Source: Microvirga flavescens
GTDB taxonomy: Bacteria; Pseudomonadota; Alphaproteobacteria; Rhizobiales; Beijerinckiaceae
Assembly: GCF_003290125.1 (NCBI RefSeq)
Contig: NZ_QMKH01000003.1
Location: 310,001-374,000 of the forward strand
Length of the DNA stretch: 64,000 bases
Reading direction: 5' to 3'
The number at the start of each line of letters is the position of its first letter. The stretch's first letter is position 1. The notes beneath the pieces were generated by a model. It did not search any database, was not told the DNA's origin, and saw only the letters and a program-made list of their open reading frames with translations. The translations under genes were made by a program, and so were the position numbers. Positions 17,623 to 26,828 of this stretch are shown here, in pieces.

Positions 17623-17952
17623 TCAGAGCAGGAAGAGCATGAAGAACGCGGCATAGATCAGGGCCAGGATCGCCGGCGCGATCAAATAAACCCACCTCCC
17701 CTCGAAGACGGAAAGGAGACGCCATTTCCGGGTCGCGAGGAGAAACATGAATCCGGCGAACCACATAAGCGGATGATAGATCAGAACTGCGGTCAATCCT
17801 TCGGAATAGCCGCAATCCACGCCCGGTCCCGTGCAGGTCCGGATCACGCGCGGGACGATTTCGGAGCCGGTCCAGGCGGCGGCGCCGGTAATCGCTGCAT
17901 AGACGAGGATGACGCAGACTGTTCTGAGAAGATTGCCCAACACTGTCGCCAT
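17623..17952 (-). CDS. Small membrane protein of unknown function (tandem pair A)
   Basis: 109 residues with about four hydrophobic segments. A short loop holds two cysteines (TCTGPGVDCGYSEG) that may face the periplasm and form a disulfide. AAWTGSEI matches AAWNGMEI in the next gene. It lies 15 bases after the L,D-transpeptidase stop. No family recognised; a role in the envelope is only suggested by the neighbour. Confidence 0.7.
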   Translation of the reverse strand: MATVLGNLLRTVCVILVYAAITGAAAWTGSEIVPRVIRTCTGPGVDCGYSEGLTAVLIYHPLMWFAGFMFLLATRKWRLLSVFEGRWVYLIAPAILALIYAAFFMLFLL

Positions 17953-17967
17953 CCTTCGTTCGGGGTC

Positions 17968-18627
17968 TTACACGCGGTAGCGCCCGTTGCGCTTCACGTA
18001 GACCGTCGTGCCGGTGGGAACGCGCTCGTAGAGGTCGACAACGTCCTCGTTGAGCATGCGCACGCAGCCGGAAGAGACCTGCTCGCCGATGCTCCAGGGC
18101 TCGTTGGTGCCGTGGATGCGGAACAGGATGTCCTGGCCGTTCTGGTAGAGATAGAGCGCGCGCGCGCCGAGGGGGTTCTCGAGTCCGGCTTCCACATAGC
18201 GCGGCAGATCCGGCTTGATGCCGACCATCGTCTTGGTCGGGATCCAGGACGGCCACACGCCCTTGCGGCCGACGGAGGCAACGCCCTTCCAGGAGAAGCC
18301 CTGCTTGCCGACGCCCACGCCGTAGCGCACAGCCTTGCCGTCCGGCTGGACGAGGTAGAGGAAGCGCTCGTCGATATCGACGACGATGGTGCCAGGCTTC
18401 TCGCCGCCCTTGTACTCGACGGTCTGGCGCGAGAATTTCGCTTCCATCTTGTTGCGGTCGACGAGCGGCACATCGTGCGGCTTGTCGGGCATCGAGCCGA
18501 TATACCATCCATCATAAGGGTCCGCTTCGGCCTTGACGATCGAGGCTTCCGGCGGGGTCTGAAGGGATTGGCAGGCAGCAAGCGGCACGCCCAGAAGAGC
18601 GAGCATGAAGAGGCGGCGAAGAGTCAT
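17968..18627 (-). CDS. L,D-transpeptidase (YkuD domain) lipoprotein
   Basis: 219 residues. The N-terminus has a lipoprotein signal with lipobox LAAC at about residue 19, so it should be anchored in the outer membrane. The YkuD catalytic domain covers about 80-218: IHGTNEPWSIGEQVSSGCVRM holds the conserved His, Ser and nucleophilic Cys. Such enzymes make 3-3 crosslinks in peptidoglycan or attach outer-membrane proteins to it. It probably starts an operon with the two small membrane genes. An upstream extension of the frame lacks support, since the signal peptide begins at ATG 18627. Confidence 0.93.
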   Translation of the reverse strand: MTLRRLFMLALLGVPLAACQSLQTPPEASIVKAEADPYDGWYIGSMPDKPHDVPLVDRNKMEAKFSRQTVEYKGGEKPGTIVVDIDERFLYLVQPDGKAVRYGVGVGKQGFSWKGVASVGRKGVWPSWIPTKTMVGIKPDLPRYVEAGLENPLGARALYLYQNGQDILFRIHGTNEPWSIGEQVSSGCVRMLNEDVVDLYERVPTGTTVYVKRNGRYRV

Positions 18628-18728
18628 CGGTCGAACCAGTAGGGGGAGGTAACGGAGTTGCCGCCTGCCTAACGCGAAGCAGACGGCATGGCTGTGACCT
18701 TCACGCAACAGGCCGGGAAATATGCCTC

Positions 18729-20966
18729 TCAGCCCTCGATTTTCGAGAAGTCCGCGACAGTCAACGTCGCCTCGCGAATCGCGTTGAGGAGCGTCAAACG
18801 GTTCTCGCGAAGCGCCGAATCCTCCGCATTGACGGTCACTTTGTCGAAAAAGGCGTCAACAGCGGGCCGAAGCTCGGCCAAAGCCTTCATCGCGCCGGCG
18901 AAGTCCTCGCGGTTCACATGTTCGCGAGCATGGCGCGAGGCGGTTTCCAGAACCTCGAAGAGAACCTTTTCCTCGGTCTCTCCGTGCGCGTGAATCAGGT
19001 CGCGGCTCGGTGCGCCGTCATAAGCCTTGCCGTCCTTCTTCTCCTCGATGCGCAGGATATTAGCCGCACGGCGATAGCCCGCGAGCAGGTTCTTGCCATC
19101 CTCCGTTTCGAGGAAGCCGCCGAGGGCTTCCACGCGGCGCACGATCATGAGGAGATCGTCCTGGCCTTCGAGTGAGAACACGGCGTCGATGAGATCGTGC
19201 CGTGCGCCCTGATCGCGGAGGTAGACTTTCAAGCGGTCGGCGAAGAAGGATGAAAGGTTGCCTGGATTGGAAAAGCAATTTGCAAGCATAACTATTGTTT
19301 TTGCGCCTTCTCGGCTTTCCAAGTCGCCCTTTAGATCGCGTGCAAACTCTATAAATTCATCTATTGAATCAGGACCAATTTCGCCTGTCACATGCAACGG
19401 CTGCCTTGAAAGCAGGCTAACGAACGGTCTTGCATGCTTCCAAATTTCTCTAAACAACCCGATACGTAGATTATTCTCCAACACCAGCCTGATCACACCC
19501 AAAGCCGCGCGACGCAGCGCGTAAGGGTCCTTCGATCCCGTCGGCTTTTCGTCAATCGCCCAGAAGCCGACGAGCGTGTCGATTTTGTCGGCGAGCGCCA
19601 CCGCAACCGACACCGGATCGGTCGGCACGCGGTCAGATGGGCCAAGCGGCTTGTAGTGTTCTTCGAGCGCAAGAGCGACGGACGGATTCTCGCCTTCGAG
19701 CGCCGCGTAGTAGCGGCCCATCAGGCCCTGCAATTCCGGAAACTCGCCGACCATTTCGGTGACGAGATCGGCCTTGGCGAGACGCGCTGCGCGCTCCGCC
19801 AACGCGGGCTCCGCACCAACGATGGGCGCGAGTTCTTTTGCCAGCGCCGCGATGCGCTCCACGCGCTCGAACTGCGTGCCGAGCTTTTCGTGGAAGACGA
19901 TCTGCTTCAACTTTTCGAGGCGGTCTTCGAGCTTCGTCTTCTGGTCCGTCTGCCAGAAGAACTTGGCGTCGGAGAGGCGCGCATGCACCACGCGCTCGTT
20001 GCCGGCAACGATGGTCTTGCCGCCGTCTTTCGCCACGAGGTTCGATGTCAGCACGAACTTGTTCGCGAGCTTGTCGGTGCGCGGGTCGAACAGCACGAAG
20101 CACTTCTGGTTTGCGCGGATGGTGGTGCGGATGACCTCCGGCGGAATTTCCAGGAAGCTTTCGTCGAACGAACCCATGAGCACCACCGGCCACTCGACGA
20201 GGCCGGCGACCTCTTCGAGAAGGCCTTCATCCTCAACGAGCTGCAAACCTTGCGCGAACGCGAGGTCCCGCGCATCGTGCAGGATGATGTCTTTCCGGCG
20301 GTCGGCATCGAGAACGACTTTCGCGCGCTCCAGCGATGTCACGTAATCGTCGAAGCGCTTCACGCGGATGGCATCCGGCGCCATGAAGCGGTGGCCGTAA
20401 GTGACATCGCTCGATACGATGCCGTCGACCTCGAAACGCACCACATCCGGATCTTCCGTCTCAGGCCCGAAGGTGCAGACGATGGAGTGCAACGGACGCA
20501 CCCAGCGCAGCGAGCCGGGCTCTTTTGAAGCCGCGCCCCAGCGCATGGATTTCGGCCACGGAAACGTCTTGATGATCTGCGGCAGAATTTCCGCGAGCAC
20601 CTCTTGCGTCGGCAGGCCGGGCTTCTCGATGAGCGCGACGTAGAACTCGCCCTTCTTCGGGTCGCTCTCGATCTTCGCTTCGTCGATGCTGCTCAGACCC
20701 GCGCTTTTCAGAAAGCCCTGCAACGCGGCCTCGGGCGCACCGACGCGCGGGCCCTTGCGCTCCTCGCGCACGTCCTGCCCCTTCACAGGCAGGCCGACGA
20801 TGTTGAGCGCGAGCCTGCGCGGCGTCGAGAAGGCTTTGGCGCCCTCATAGACGAAACCGCGCTCGACCAGAGCGTCAGTGACAAGCTTCTTCAAATCCTC
20901 CGCCGCACGGCGCTGCATGCGGGCAGGGATTTCTTCGGAAAAGAGTTCGAGGAGAAGATCGGGCAT
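18729..20966 (-). CDS. glyS: Glycyl-tRNA synthetase beta subunit
   Basis: 745 residues. Together with the alpha subunit (next gene upstream) it forms the bacterial heterotetramer that charges tRNA-Gly. The start [21 protein letters not shown] is diagnostic, as are [31 protein letters not shown] and the anticodon-binding C-terminus ([22 protein letters not shown]). A stretch of about 240 bases (19253-19491) inside the gene uses AT-rich codons unlike the rest; see findings. Start ATG 20966 chosen by homology. Confidence 0.96.
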   Translation of the reverse strand: MPDLLLELFSEEIPARMQRRAAEDLKKLVTDALVERGFVYEGAKAFSTPRRLALNIVGLPVKGQDVREERKGPRVGAPEAALQGFLKSAGLSSIDEAKIESDPKKGEFYVALIEKPGLPTQEVLAEILPQIIKTFPWPKSMRWGAASKEPGSLRWVRPLHSIVCTFGPETEDPDVVRFEVDGIVSSDVTYGHRFMAPDAIRVKRFDDYVTSLERAKVVLDADRRKDIILHDARDLAFAQGLQLVEDEGLLEEVAGLVEWPVVLMGSFDESFLEIPPEVIRTTIRANQKCFVLFDPRTDKLANKFVLTSNLVAKDGGKTIVAGNERVVHARLSDAKFFWQTDQKTKLEDRLEKLKQIVFHEKLGTQFERVERIAALAKELAPIVGAEPALAERAARLAKADLVTEMVGEFPELQGLMGRYYAALEGENPSVALALEEHYKPLGPSDRVPTDPVSVAVALADKIDTLVGFWAIDEKPTGSKDPYALRRAALGVIRLVLENNLRIGLFREIWKHARPFVSLLSRQPLHVTGEIGPDSIDEFIEFARDLKGDLESREGAKTIVMLANCFSNPGNLSSFFADRLKVYLRDQGARHDLIDAVFSLEGQDDLLMIVRRVEALGGFLETEDGKNLLAGYRRAANILRIEEKKDGKAYDGAPSRDLIHAHGETEEKVLFEVLETASRHAREHVNREDFAGAMKALAELRPAVDAFFDKVTVNAEDSALRENRLTLLNAIREATLTVADFSKIEG

Positions 20967-21019
20967 TGGAAATGTTCTGTTCGTGAATTGAGGGAAGGAC
21001 GCGATCAGCCTGTTGTTTC

Positions 21020-21946
21020 TCAGGCGGCGACGCCTCCCCCTTCCGTCTTCAGCCACGCAGCGCCGACAGCTTTCACCAGTTCGCGCACGCGCAGAATGTA
21101 GCTCTGACGCTCGGTGACCGAGATCACGCCGCGCGCATCGAGCAGGTTGAACACATGGCCGGCCTTGAGAGCCTGATCGTAAGCGGGAAGCACCATGAGG
21201 TGGCGATCGCCCGCGTCGCCGGCTTCGAGATATTTTTTGCTTGCCGCTTCGGCATCACGGAACAACCGGAAGAGCATTTCCGTATCCGAATGTTCGAAAT
21301 TATGGCGCGAATATTCCTGCTCCGCTTGCAGGAACACCTCGCGATAGGTGACCTTCTTGTCGCCTTCGAGGCCGTTGAAATTGAGATCGTAGATCGACTC
21401 GACGCCCTGCAGATACATCGCCAGACGCTCGAGCCCGTAAGTCAGCTCGCCCGCGACCGGCGCGCATTCGATACCGGCGACCTGCTGGAAGTAGGTAAAC
21501 TGCGAAACCTCCATGCCGTCACACCAGCATTCCCAGCCAAGCCCCCAGGCGCCGAGCGTCGGGTTTTCCCAATCGTCCTCGACGAAGCGGATGTCGTGGA
21601 CGCCCGTGTCGATGCCGATAGCCTCGAGCGACTTGATGTAGAGCTCCTGCAGGTTCGGCGGGTTCGGTTTCAGGATGACCTGGAACTGGTAATAGTGCTG
21701 GAGCCGGTTGGGGTTCTCGCCGTAGCGTCCATCCTTCGGGCGGCGGGAGGGCTGCACATAGGCCGCGCGCCAGGGCTTGGGGCCGATGGCCCGCAGGGCG
21801 GTGGCTGGGTGGGATGTACCCGCGCCGACCTCCATGTCGTAAGGCTGGAGAATGACGCAGCCCTGCTCCGCCCAATAGCGCTGGAGCGTGAGAATGAGGC
21901 CCTGGAAGGAGCGCGCGGGATTCATATGCGCGGGTTCGCTCGTCAT
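21020..21946 (-). CDS. glyQ: Glycyl-tRNA synthetase alpha subunit
   Basis: 308 residues. It carries the class II catalytic core: [63 protein letters not shown] and [20 protein letters not shown]. It pairs with glyS, 53 bases downstream, in one operon. Start ATG 21946 is preferred to an in-frame TTG at 21958; neither has a strong ribosome site. Confidence 0.97.
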   Translation of the reverse strand: MTSEPAHMNPARSFQGLILTLQRYWAEQGCVILQPYDMEVGAGTSHPATALRAIGPKPWRAAYVQPSRRPKDGRYGENPNRLQHYYQFQVILKPNPPNLQELYIKSLEAIGIDTGVHDIRFVEDDWENPTLGAWGLGWECWCDGMEVSQFTYFQQVAGIECAPVAGELTYGLERLAMYLQGVESIYDLNFNGLEGDKKVTYREVFLQAEQEYSRHNFEHSDTEMLFRLFRDAEAASKKYLEAGDAGDRHLMVLPAYDQALKAGHVFNLLDARGVISVTERQSYILRVRELVKAVGAAWLKTEGGGVAA

Positions 21947-22042
21947 GTCGGCGTCCAATAATTGCAGAATTTCAGCCCGAACCCTTGGGATGGCGGGCGC
22001 TTCAAGTCAAGCGCAACGGGACCGTTAGGCGCATTCCCGGAG

Positions 22043-22186
22043 CCTCACCCTGGGGAGGTGTGTCAGCACCGTCTCGAAGGGCGAGGCGTCTCCAGCGCGC
22101 ACTGGAACCTCCTTCGAGACGGTCGCTCTCGCGACCTCCTCAGGATGAGGCTTCGAGACGCGGCTGCGCCGCTCCTCAGAATGAGG
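22043..22186. repeat. Palindromic intergenic repeat, copy 2 (one and a half units)
   Basis: It begins CCTCACCCTGGGG and ends at two successive half-units, CCTCAGGATGAGG and CCTCAGAATGAGG, with TCTCGAAGG and CCTTCGAGA inside. It lies between the glyQ start and the S49 peptidase stop. The second half-unit, joined by CTTCGAGACG, suggests an internal duplication. Confidence 0.85.
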
Positions 22187-22210
22187 GCGGTGGAGGGAAC
22201 GGGCAGAATT

Positions 22211-23116
22211 TTAAAGCCCCAGCCGGGACCATGCGGCGCGCTCTTCCAGGACGCCGAGCATCTCGCCCGGATCGACGAGGCTCGCCCCGCCTGACGTCCC
22301 CCTGCCGAAAAGCCGCCCGATCAGCGGCGGTCGGGCGGGTTCGACGAGCTTCATCTGCACCTTGTCGCCGAAGCGCTCGCGCAGCACCGCGCGAATGTCC
22401 CCGAAGCGGTCGATGAGACCAAGGCCGAGCGCTTCCTCGCCAACCCAGAAGGCGCCGGAAAACAGGTCTTCCCGGTCCTTCGCCAGCTTTTCGCCGCGCC
22501 GGCTGCGAACGAGATCCATAAACAGGCCGTGGATGCGATTCTGCAGGTTCTTGAGATGCTCCACGTCTTTCGGGTCTTCCGGCTGGAACGGATCGAGCAT
22601 CGCCTTGTGCTCACCCGCGGTGTGGACCCGCCGCTCGATGCCGTAGCGGGCGATGAACCTGTCGAGGCCGAAGCTTGCCGCCACGACGCCGATGGAGCCG
22701 ATGATCGAGGTCGGATCGGCGAAAATCTCATCCGCCGCGCAGGCGATCATGTAGCCGCCGGAGGCCGCCGCATCCTCCACGAAGGCGTAGACCGGCAGCT
22801 TCTTTTCCTCGGAGAGTGCGCGGATGCGCTTGAAGATGAGGTGCGACTGCGCCGCCGAACCGCCCGGCGAATTGATGACGAGCGCCACGGCGCTCGCACC
22901 CCGCATCTCGAACGCGCGCTCAAGCAGCGGCGCGGCATTCGCAATCGAAATCCCCGTCCTGAGCGGCATCACAGCGCCTATCGGCCCGGAGAGCCGGACG
23001 ACGGGAACGACGCAATAGGATGCCCTGAACCGCCCGGGCAGAAGCTTCTGCAGCGGCTCAGGAAGCGTATGGAAAAAGGTCTTCGGCGAAGCAGGTTGTG
23101 GCATTTGTTGTGTCAT
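22211..23116 (-). CDS. S49 family peptidase (signal peptide peptidase SppA-like)
   Basis: 301 residues, the short bacterial or archaeal-type form. Core motifs are LVINSPGGSAAQSHLIFKRI, the nucleophile Ser in AAASGGYMIACAADEIFADP, GSIGVVAASFGL, and the likely base Lys in GEHKAMLDPFQ. SppA enzymes digest cleaved signal peptides at the inner membrane. No clear membrane helix is seen, so membrane association is uncertain. Start ATG 23116; another ATG follows four codons later. Confidence 0.9.
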   Translation of the reverse strand: MTQQMPQPASPKTFFHTLPEPLQKLLPGRFRASYCVVPVVRLSGPIGAVMPLRTGISIANAAPLLERAFEMRGASAVALVINSPGGSAAQSHLIFKRIRALSEEKKLPVYAFVEDAAASGGYMIACAADEIFADPTSIIGSIGVVAASFGLDRFIARYGIERRVHTAGEHKAMLDPFQPEDPKDVEHLKNLQNRIHGLFMDLVRSRRGEKLAKDREDLFSGAFWVGEEALGLGLIDRFGDIRAVLRERFGDKVQMKLVEPARPPLIGRLFGRGTSGGASLVDPGEMLGVLEERAAWSRLGL

Positions 23117-23332
23117 GGCGGACGATGTAGCGCGGCAGGAGCGATCCCCCAAGATGAACATGTCGTTAGGGAACCTGTTGGGGTCTGTTCAGCTAAGCTC
23201 GCCTAATCTCCCTTTCACTGATTCACTGCAACAAAGTTCGCAATTTTCGCCGTTGCTTTGGAAATCGTTCACCTTTGGCGCGGATGCTCCCCCGCAACAG
23301 CGCCACGCCTGGAAAGAAAGGGATGAAAAATC

Positions 23333-23593
23333 ATGCGCAAGCTTCTGCTCAGCCTCACGGCCCTGGCCACGCTCGGCCTCGGCGCCCTGACGATCCAGCC
23401 TGCCGAAGCGCAGCCTTATGGCTACGGACCGCGTTATCATCATGGCCCCGCCTATCGGCCCTACCGGCCCTATCGTTACGGCTACCGCCCGGCCTATGCC
23501 CCGCGCCCTTACGTTCCCCGTTGCTGGACGCGCATGGAGCGGTACTGGAACGGCTTCGTGTGGGTGCAGCGCCCGGTGCGCGTTTGTCGCTAA
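23333..23593 (+). CDS. Small exported Pro/Tyr/Arg-rich protein
   Basis: 86 residues. A clear signal peptide (MRKLLLSLTALATLGLGALT, then PAEAQ) precedes a mature part of about 60 residues made largely of Tyr, Pro, Arg and Gly in PYRPYRYGYRP-like repeats. It ends with two cysteines (C about 62 and C85). Start ATG follows GAAAGGGATG. Proteins like this are common in Hyphomicrobiales and have no known function. It is a single gene with its own AT-richer upstream region (23117-23332). Confidence 0.75.
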   Translation: MRKLLLSLTALATLGLGALTIQPAEAQPYGYGPRYHHGPAYRPYRPYRYGYRPAYAPRPYVPRCWTRMERYWNGFVWVQRPVRVCR

Positions 23594-23631
23594 AGCTTTC
23601 TTTCGGATGGCCGGCCTTGAGCCGGCCATTT

Positions 23632-24372
23632 TCATAAAAGCACCGCGTCGCCCCGGTGCAGCGCCTCAGCCTGCGGCGTAAAGCGCCCATCCTCTCCGTT
23701 GAGGATGACGGGTGGCAGGACGGAGAGCGGCGCGCGGCTCCCCTTCACGGCTGAGAGCAGCACCCGAATCGCCGGCTGGTCGGCGCTGGGATGGACGAAG
23801 CGCAATTCGACCCCACCGAGCCCCTTCCCGAGCGCCGCCAGGCAATCCGCCGTGCGGTCGGCCCTGTGGATGAGGGCAAGGCGGCCCTTGGGCTTGAGCA
23901 GCACAGCGCAGGCGCGGATCCAGGCTTCCAGCCCCCCTTCCGGCAACGCATGGGCCGCCGCCCGCCGCTCGTTCGGGGAGATTCGCACTCGCCCCTCCTC
24001 CAGAAACGGGGGATTCGTCAGCACGAGATCGGCGCTCTCCGGCTCAAGACCGGCATTCGCCCAGGTGGCGCGGTCCAGAAGGTCGGCCTCCGCCACATGG
24101 GCGTTCACATTGTTGAGATCAGCATTCCGGCGGCACAGCGCGGCAAGGGCGGGATCCCGCTCGACGAAGACGAGCCGCGCCGCCTTCTCCCGCGCCGCCG
24201 CCATCAGCCCGACGGCCCCGGTCGCCGCCCCGACATCCGCCACCACATGACCCGGGGAAACGGGCGCGATGGCGGCGAGAAGCACTGCATCCGTCCCGGC
24301 GCGGTGGCCTTTTGCGGGCTGCAGAAGGCGCACGCGCCCGCCGAGCAGCGAATCGTCCGTGGTTTCAAGCAT
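23632..24372 (-). CDS. tRNA1(Val) (adenine-N6)-methyltransferase-like protein
   Basis: 246 residues with a Rossmann methyltransferase fold. The SAM motif is VADVGAATGAVGLMAA, the acidic loop VFVERDP, and the catalytic NPPF in LVLTNPPFLEEGR. This matches the TrmN6/YfiC group acting on adenine in RNA. The start overlaps the end of the DUF2007 gene by eight bases, so the two are translated together. Confidence 0.88.
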   Translation of the reverse strand: MLETTDDSLLGGRVRLLQPAKGHRAGTDAVLLAAIAPVSPGHVVADVGAATGAVGLMAAAREKAARLVFVERDPALAALCRRNADLNNVNAHVAEADLLDRATWANAGLEPESADLVLTNPPFLEEGRVRISPNERRAAAHALPEGGLEAWIRACAVLLKPKGRLALIHRADRTADCLAALGKGLGGVELRFVHPSADQPAIRVLLSAVKGSRAPLSVLPPVILNGEDGRFTPQAEALHRGDAVLL

Positions 24373-24589
24373 GGCGCAGCTCGGCCTCCAGCCCAGCCTC
24401 GACAATGAGGCGGCGCGCCTCGGCGGCTCGATCATCGGGTACCAAAATTCGGCGTGGGAAGGCTCCCAGCATCCCCTCCACGGCGCTGACATGCTGGTCT
24501 GCCACCAGCACAGGGATATTGGCGTTCTCCAACAAGGATTGTAGGAAGCCGATCATGACGAGATCGTTGGTGCGGACGATTTCGATCAT
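24365..24589 (-). CDS. DUF2007 protein (putative signal-transducing, PII-like)
   Basis: 74 residues. MIEIVRTNDLVMIGFLQSLLENANIPVLVADQHVS and RRILVPDDRAAEARRLI are characteristic of DUF2007. The fold is said to resemble PII-like regulators, but no ligand is established. It overlaps the following methyltransferase gene and is divergent from the polyprenyl synthase gene. Confidence 0.87.
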   Translation of the reverse strand: MIEIVRTNDLVMIGFLQSLLENANIPVLVADQHVSAVEGMLGAFPRRILVPDDRAAEARRLIVEAGLEAELRHA

Positions 24590-24704
24590 CGGTGTCAGAC
24601 TCCCCCTTGCGGCAAGCTTTCGCGTTGCGGCATGGAGGCCGCCATGCCACGGTGTGGTCCATATTCCTACCGACCCTTGCGGTCGGCAACCCGGGTTTGA
24701 AGAC

Positions 24705-25724
24705 GTGGGCGTCGTCGTTCCGTTCGAGGAAAAGCATTCGGACAAGAATGCGGATATCGCGAAACTCGTTTCTCTTGTGTCTGCGGACATGGAGCGGGTC
24801 AATGCGATGATTTTGTCCCGCACAGGGTCGGACGTCACGATGATCCCGGAGGTGGCGACTCACCTCATCTCTTCCGGCGGCAAGCGCCTGCGCCCCATGC
24901 TCACCCTCGCGACGGCGGGGCTCGTGGGATACAAGGGCGAAGGGCACATCAAGCTCGCGGCCAGCGTCGAGTTCATGCACACCGCGACGCTTCTCCACGA
25001 CGACGTGGTGGATGAGAGCGACATGCGGCGCGGCAAGATCGCCGCCCGCATCAAGTGGGGCAACGAGGCGAGCGTGCTCGTCGGCGATTTTCTGCTCGGC
25101 CAGGCCTTCAAGATGATGGTCGAGGTCGGCTCCTTGCGCGCCCTCGACATTCTCTCCACCGCCGCCTCGGTGATCGCGGAAGGCGAGGTGATGCAGCTCG
25201 CTGCCGCCAAGAACACCGAGACGACGGAAGACGAATATCTCGCCGTCATTCGCGGCAAGACGGCGGAACTCTTCGCCGCCGCCTGCGAAGTCGGCCCGGT
25301 GATCGCAGAACGGCCCAAGGCCGAACAGGCGGCCTGCCGCTCCTACGGTATGAATCTCGGCATCGCCTTCCAGCTCGTTGACGACGCGCTCGATTACGGC
25401 GGCACCGCCGCGAGCCTCGGCAAGAACGTGGGCGACGATCTGCGCGAAGGAAAGATCACGCTGCCCGTGGTGCTCTCCTTCCGGCGCGGCAACGAGGAAG
25501 AGCGCGCGTTCTGGAAGCGCGTTCTCGAAAAGAGCGAAATCGAGGACAACGATCTCGAGCACGCCGTCGCGATCATGCGCCGCCACAACGCGCTCGAGGA
25601 CACCATCGAGCGCGCGCGCCACTACGGCGCGATGGCGCGGGACGCGCTGGCTTTGTTCCCCAACAGCCCGATGAAGCAGGCCCTCCTCGACACGGTCGAG
25701 TTCTGCATCGCCCGCGCCCATTGA
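24705..25724 (+). CDS. Polyprenyl diphosphate synthase (octa/decaprenyl, ubiquinone side chain)
   Basis: 339 residues from GTG 24705 (GVVVPFEEKHSDKN), the usual start of this group; the open frame reaches further up but would run into the divergent gene's promoter. Both aspartate-rich motifs are present: LLHDDVVDESD (first) and QLVDDALDYGG (second), with GGKRLRP. The enzyme lengthens FPP with IPP to make the quinone tail. Product length is not certain; alphaproteobacteria often use ten units. Family symbol ispB. Confidence 0.92.
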   Translation: MGVVVPFEEKHSDKNADIAKLVSLVSADMERVNAMILSRTGSDVTMIPEVATHLISSGGKRLRPMLTLATAGLVGYKGEGHIKLAASVEFMHTATLLHDDVVDESDMRRGKIAARIKWGNEASVLVGDFLLGQAFKMMVEVGSLRALDILSTAASVIAEGEVMQLAAAKNTETTEDEYLAVIRGKTAELFAAACEVGPVIAERPKAEQAACRSYGMNLGIAFQLVDDALDYGGTAASLGKNVGDDLREGKITLPVVLSFRRGNEEERAFWKRVLEKSEIEDNDLEHAVAIMRRHNALEDTIERARHYGAMARDALALFPNSPMKQALLDTVEFCIARAH

Positions 25725-25748
25725 GGGCTGCGCGCTCTTCATAGCCTA

Positions 25749-25769
25749 AACTAGGTCGTGAACCCATAA
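25749..25769 (+). repeat. Left terminal inverted repeat
   Basis: Reads AACTAGGTCGTGAACCCATA and one more A. It matches the complement of 28890-28910 at 18 of 21 positions, with the first 11 identical. Confidence 0.75.
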
Positions 25770-25872
25770 ACGGCCGACGCCCAATTGATGCCCGGAAGCG
25801 GCCGGCCCTTCTTGCCGAGGCTCAGCGATTTCCATAATCGGCGTAATACAGGCGAAACGCTTCAGGCCCGTC

Positions 25873-26745
25873 TCAGACCTTGACCTGTCCATCGACTGTG
25901 GTGACGCAGTGGCCACCAACGAAAACCGCTTCAGAGGCATCGATTCTCACCGCGATTTTCCCGTCTCGACCGACACAGCGGCCCTGCGAAGCCTGATATT
26001 CTATACCACCCTCTGGCATCAGCCCGCGCAGCGCCCGGAACACCGCAACACTGCCATTGCCGCTCCCGCAAACGGGGTCTTCCGGCACAGTCACGACGGG
26101 AGCAAAGGTCCTGACTTCGATGTTTGGGCTTTCACCGCTTTCGAACGCGAACGCTGTCACACCCGTGATGGAAAGGCGCCGACTGAACTCGGAGAGGCGG
26201 CCCATATCGGGTCTCAGATCGAGCAATCCTTCAACGCTCGGTATTTGGGCGATCAACCAGTGCGGGCCGACATCTACGGTCGCGGGCTGTGCCTCCCAGA
26301 CGATCTGAGTGCCTAGTATGCCCTCCAGTTCTCGAACGTCTTGGCCCGGCAACGTCGCAACCTTCGCTTTGGGCAGCGAGAGTGTGAGCAATCGATTTGC
26401 CCCAGCCCCTTCCACGTCGATGTCGACTAGACCTGCCCCGCACTCTTGCACCAGTTTGCCATTCTTCGGCTCCACGATGCCGGCTTCGAGGACAGCATGG
26501 GCGCTGCCGAGCGTCGGATGACCGGCGAACGGTAGCTCGTGGAGGGGAGTGAAGATGCGGAGCAGATAGCTCGCTTGCGGCTTCGTCGGCGGCAGAACGA
26601 ACGTCGTCTCCGAGAGATTGGTCCAGCCCGCGATGGCCTGCATCTGTGAATCGCTGAGCCCCGTGCCGTCGAGCACAACCGCAACCGGATTCCCTTTGAA
26701 CGGGTCGGAAGAGAAGGCGTCTACGACCTTGTAGGCACGGGTCAT
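25873..26745 (-). CDS. PhzF family protein (isomerase/epimerase-like)
   Basis: 290 residues with the diaminopimelate-epimerase-like fold of PhzF. Motifs are VDAFSSDPFKGNPVAVVL, NLSETTFVLPP (with the conserved Glu), LPFAGHPTLGSAH and EDPVCGSGNGSVA. Most members have no known substrate; PhzF itself isomerises a phenazine precursor, and no other phenazine gene is here. Start ATG 26745 follows GGAG by seven bases; the in-frame ATG at 26757 lies in front of it. It is divergent from marR, with the palindrome in between. Confidence 0.88.
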   Translation of the reverse strand: MTRAYKVVDAFSSDPFKGNPVAVVLDGTGLSDSQMQAIAGWTNLSETTFVLPPTKPQASYLLRIFTPLHELPFAGHPTLGSAHAVLEAGIVEPKNGKLVQECGAGLVDIDVEGAGANRLLTLSLPKAKVATLPGQDVRELEGILGTQIVWEAQPATVDVGPHWLIAQIPSVEGLLDLRPDMGRLSEFSRRLSITGVTAFAFESGESPNIEVRTFAPVVTVPEDPVCGSGNGSVAVFRALRGLMPEGGIEYQASQGRCVGRDGKIAVRIDASEAVFVGGHCVTTVDGQVKV

Positions 26746-26761
26746 TGAGGGCTCCATTTCA

Positions 26762-26787
26762 AAAATAGTGGCATATGCCACTATTTT
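26762..26787. promoter_or_regulatory. Perfect 26-bp palindrome (probable MarR operator)
   Basis: The left half is AAAATAGTGGCAT (26762-26774) and the right half its exact complement (26775-26787). It sits 17 bases from the phzF start and 41 from the marR start, in the divergent promoter. This is the size and place expected of an operator for the adjacent MarR dimer, which would then repress both sides. Confidence 0.75.
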
Positions 26788-26828
26788 GTGGTAGAACGTC
26801 GCTGTCAGCTCTGTCAACGGGAAGCATC

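Noticed and set aside
24705-25724. Earlier start of the polyprenyl synthase (up to 131 codons upstream)
   Set aside because: That would run through the divergent promoter and the DUF2007 gene; GTG 24705 gives the normal N-terminus.
25725-25872. Second complete IS element at the left end
   Set aside because: There is no transposase frame in this stretch; only the terminal repeat is recognisable.
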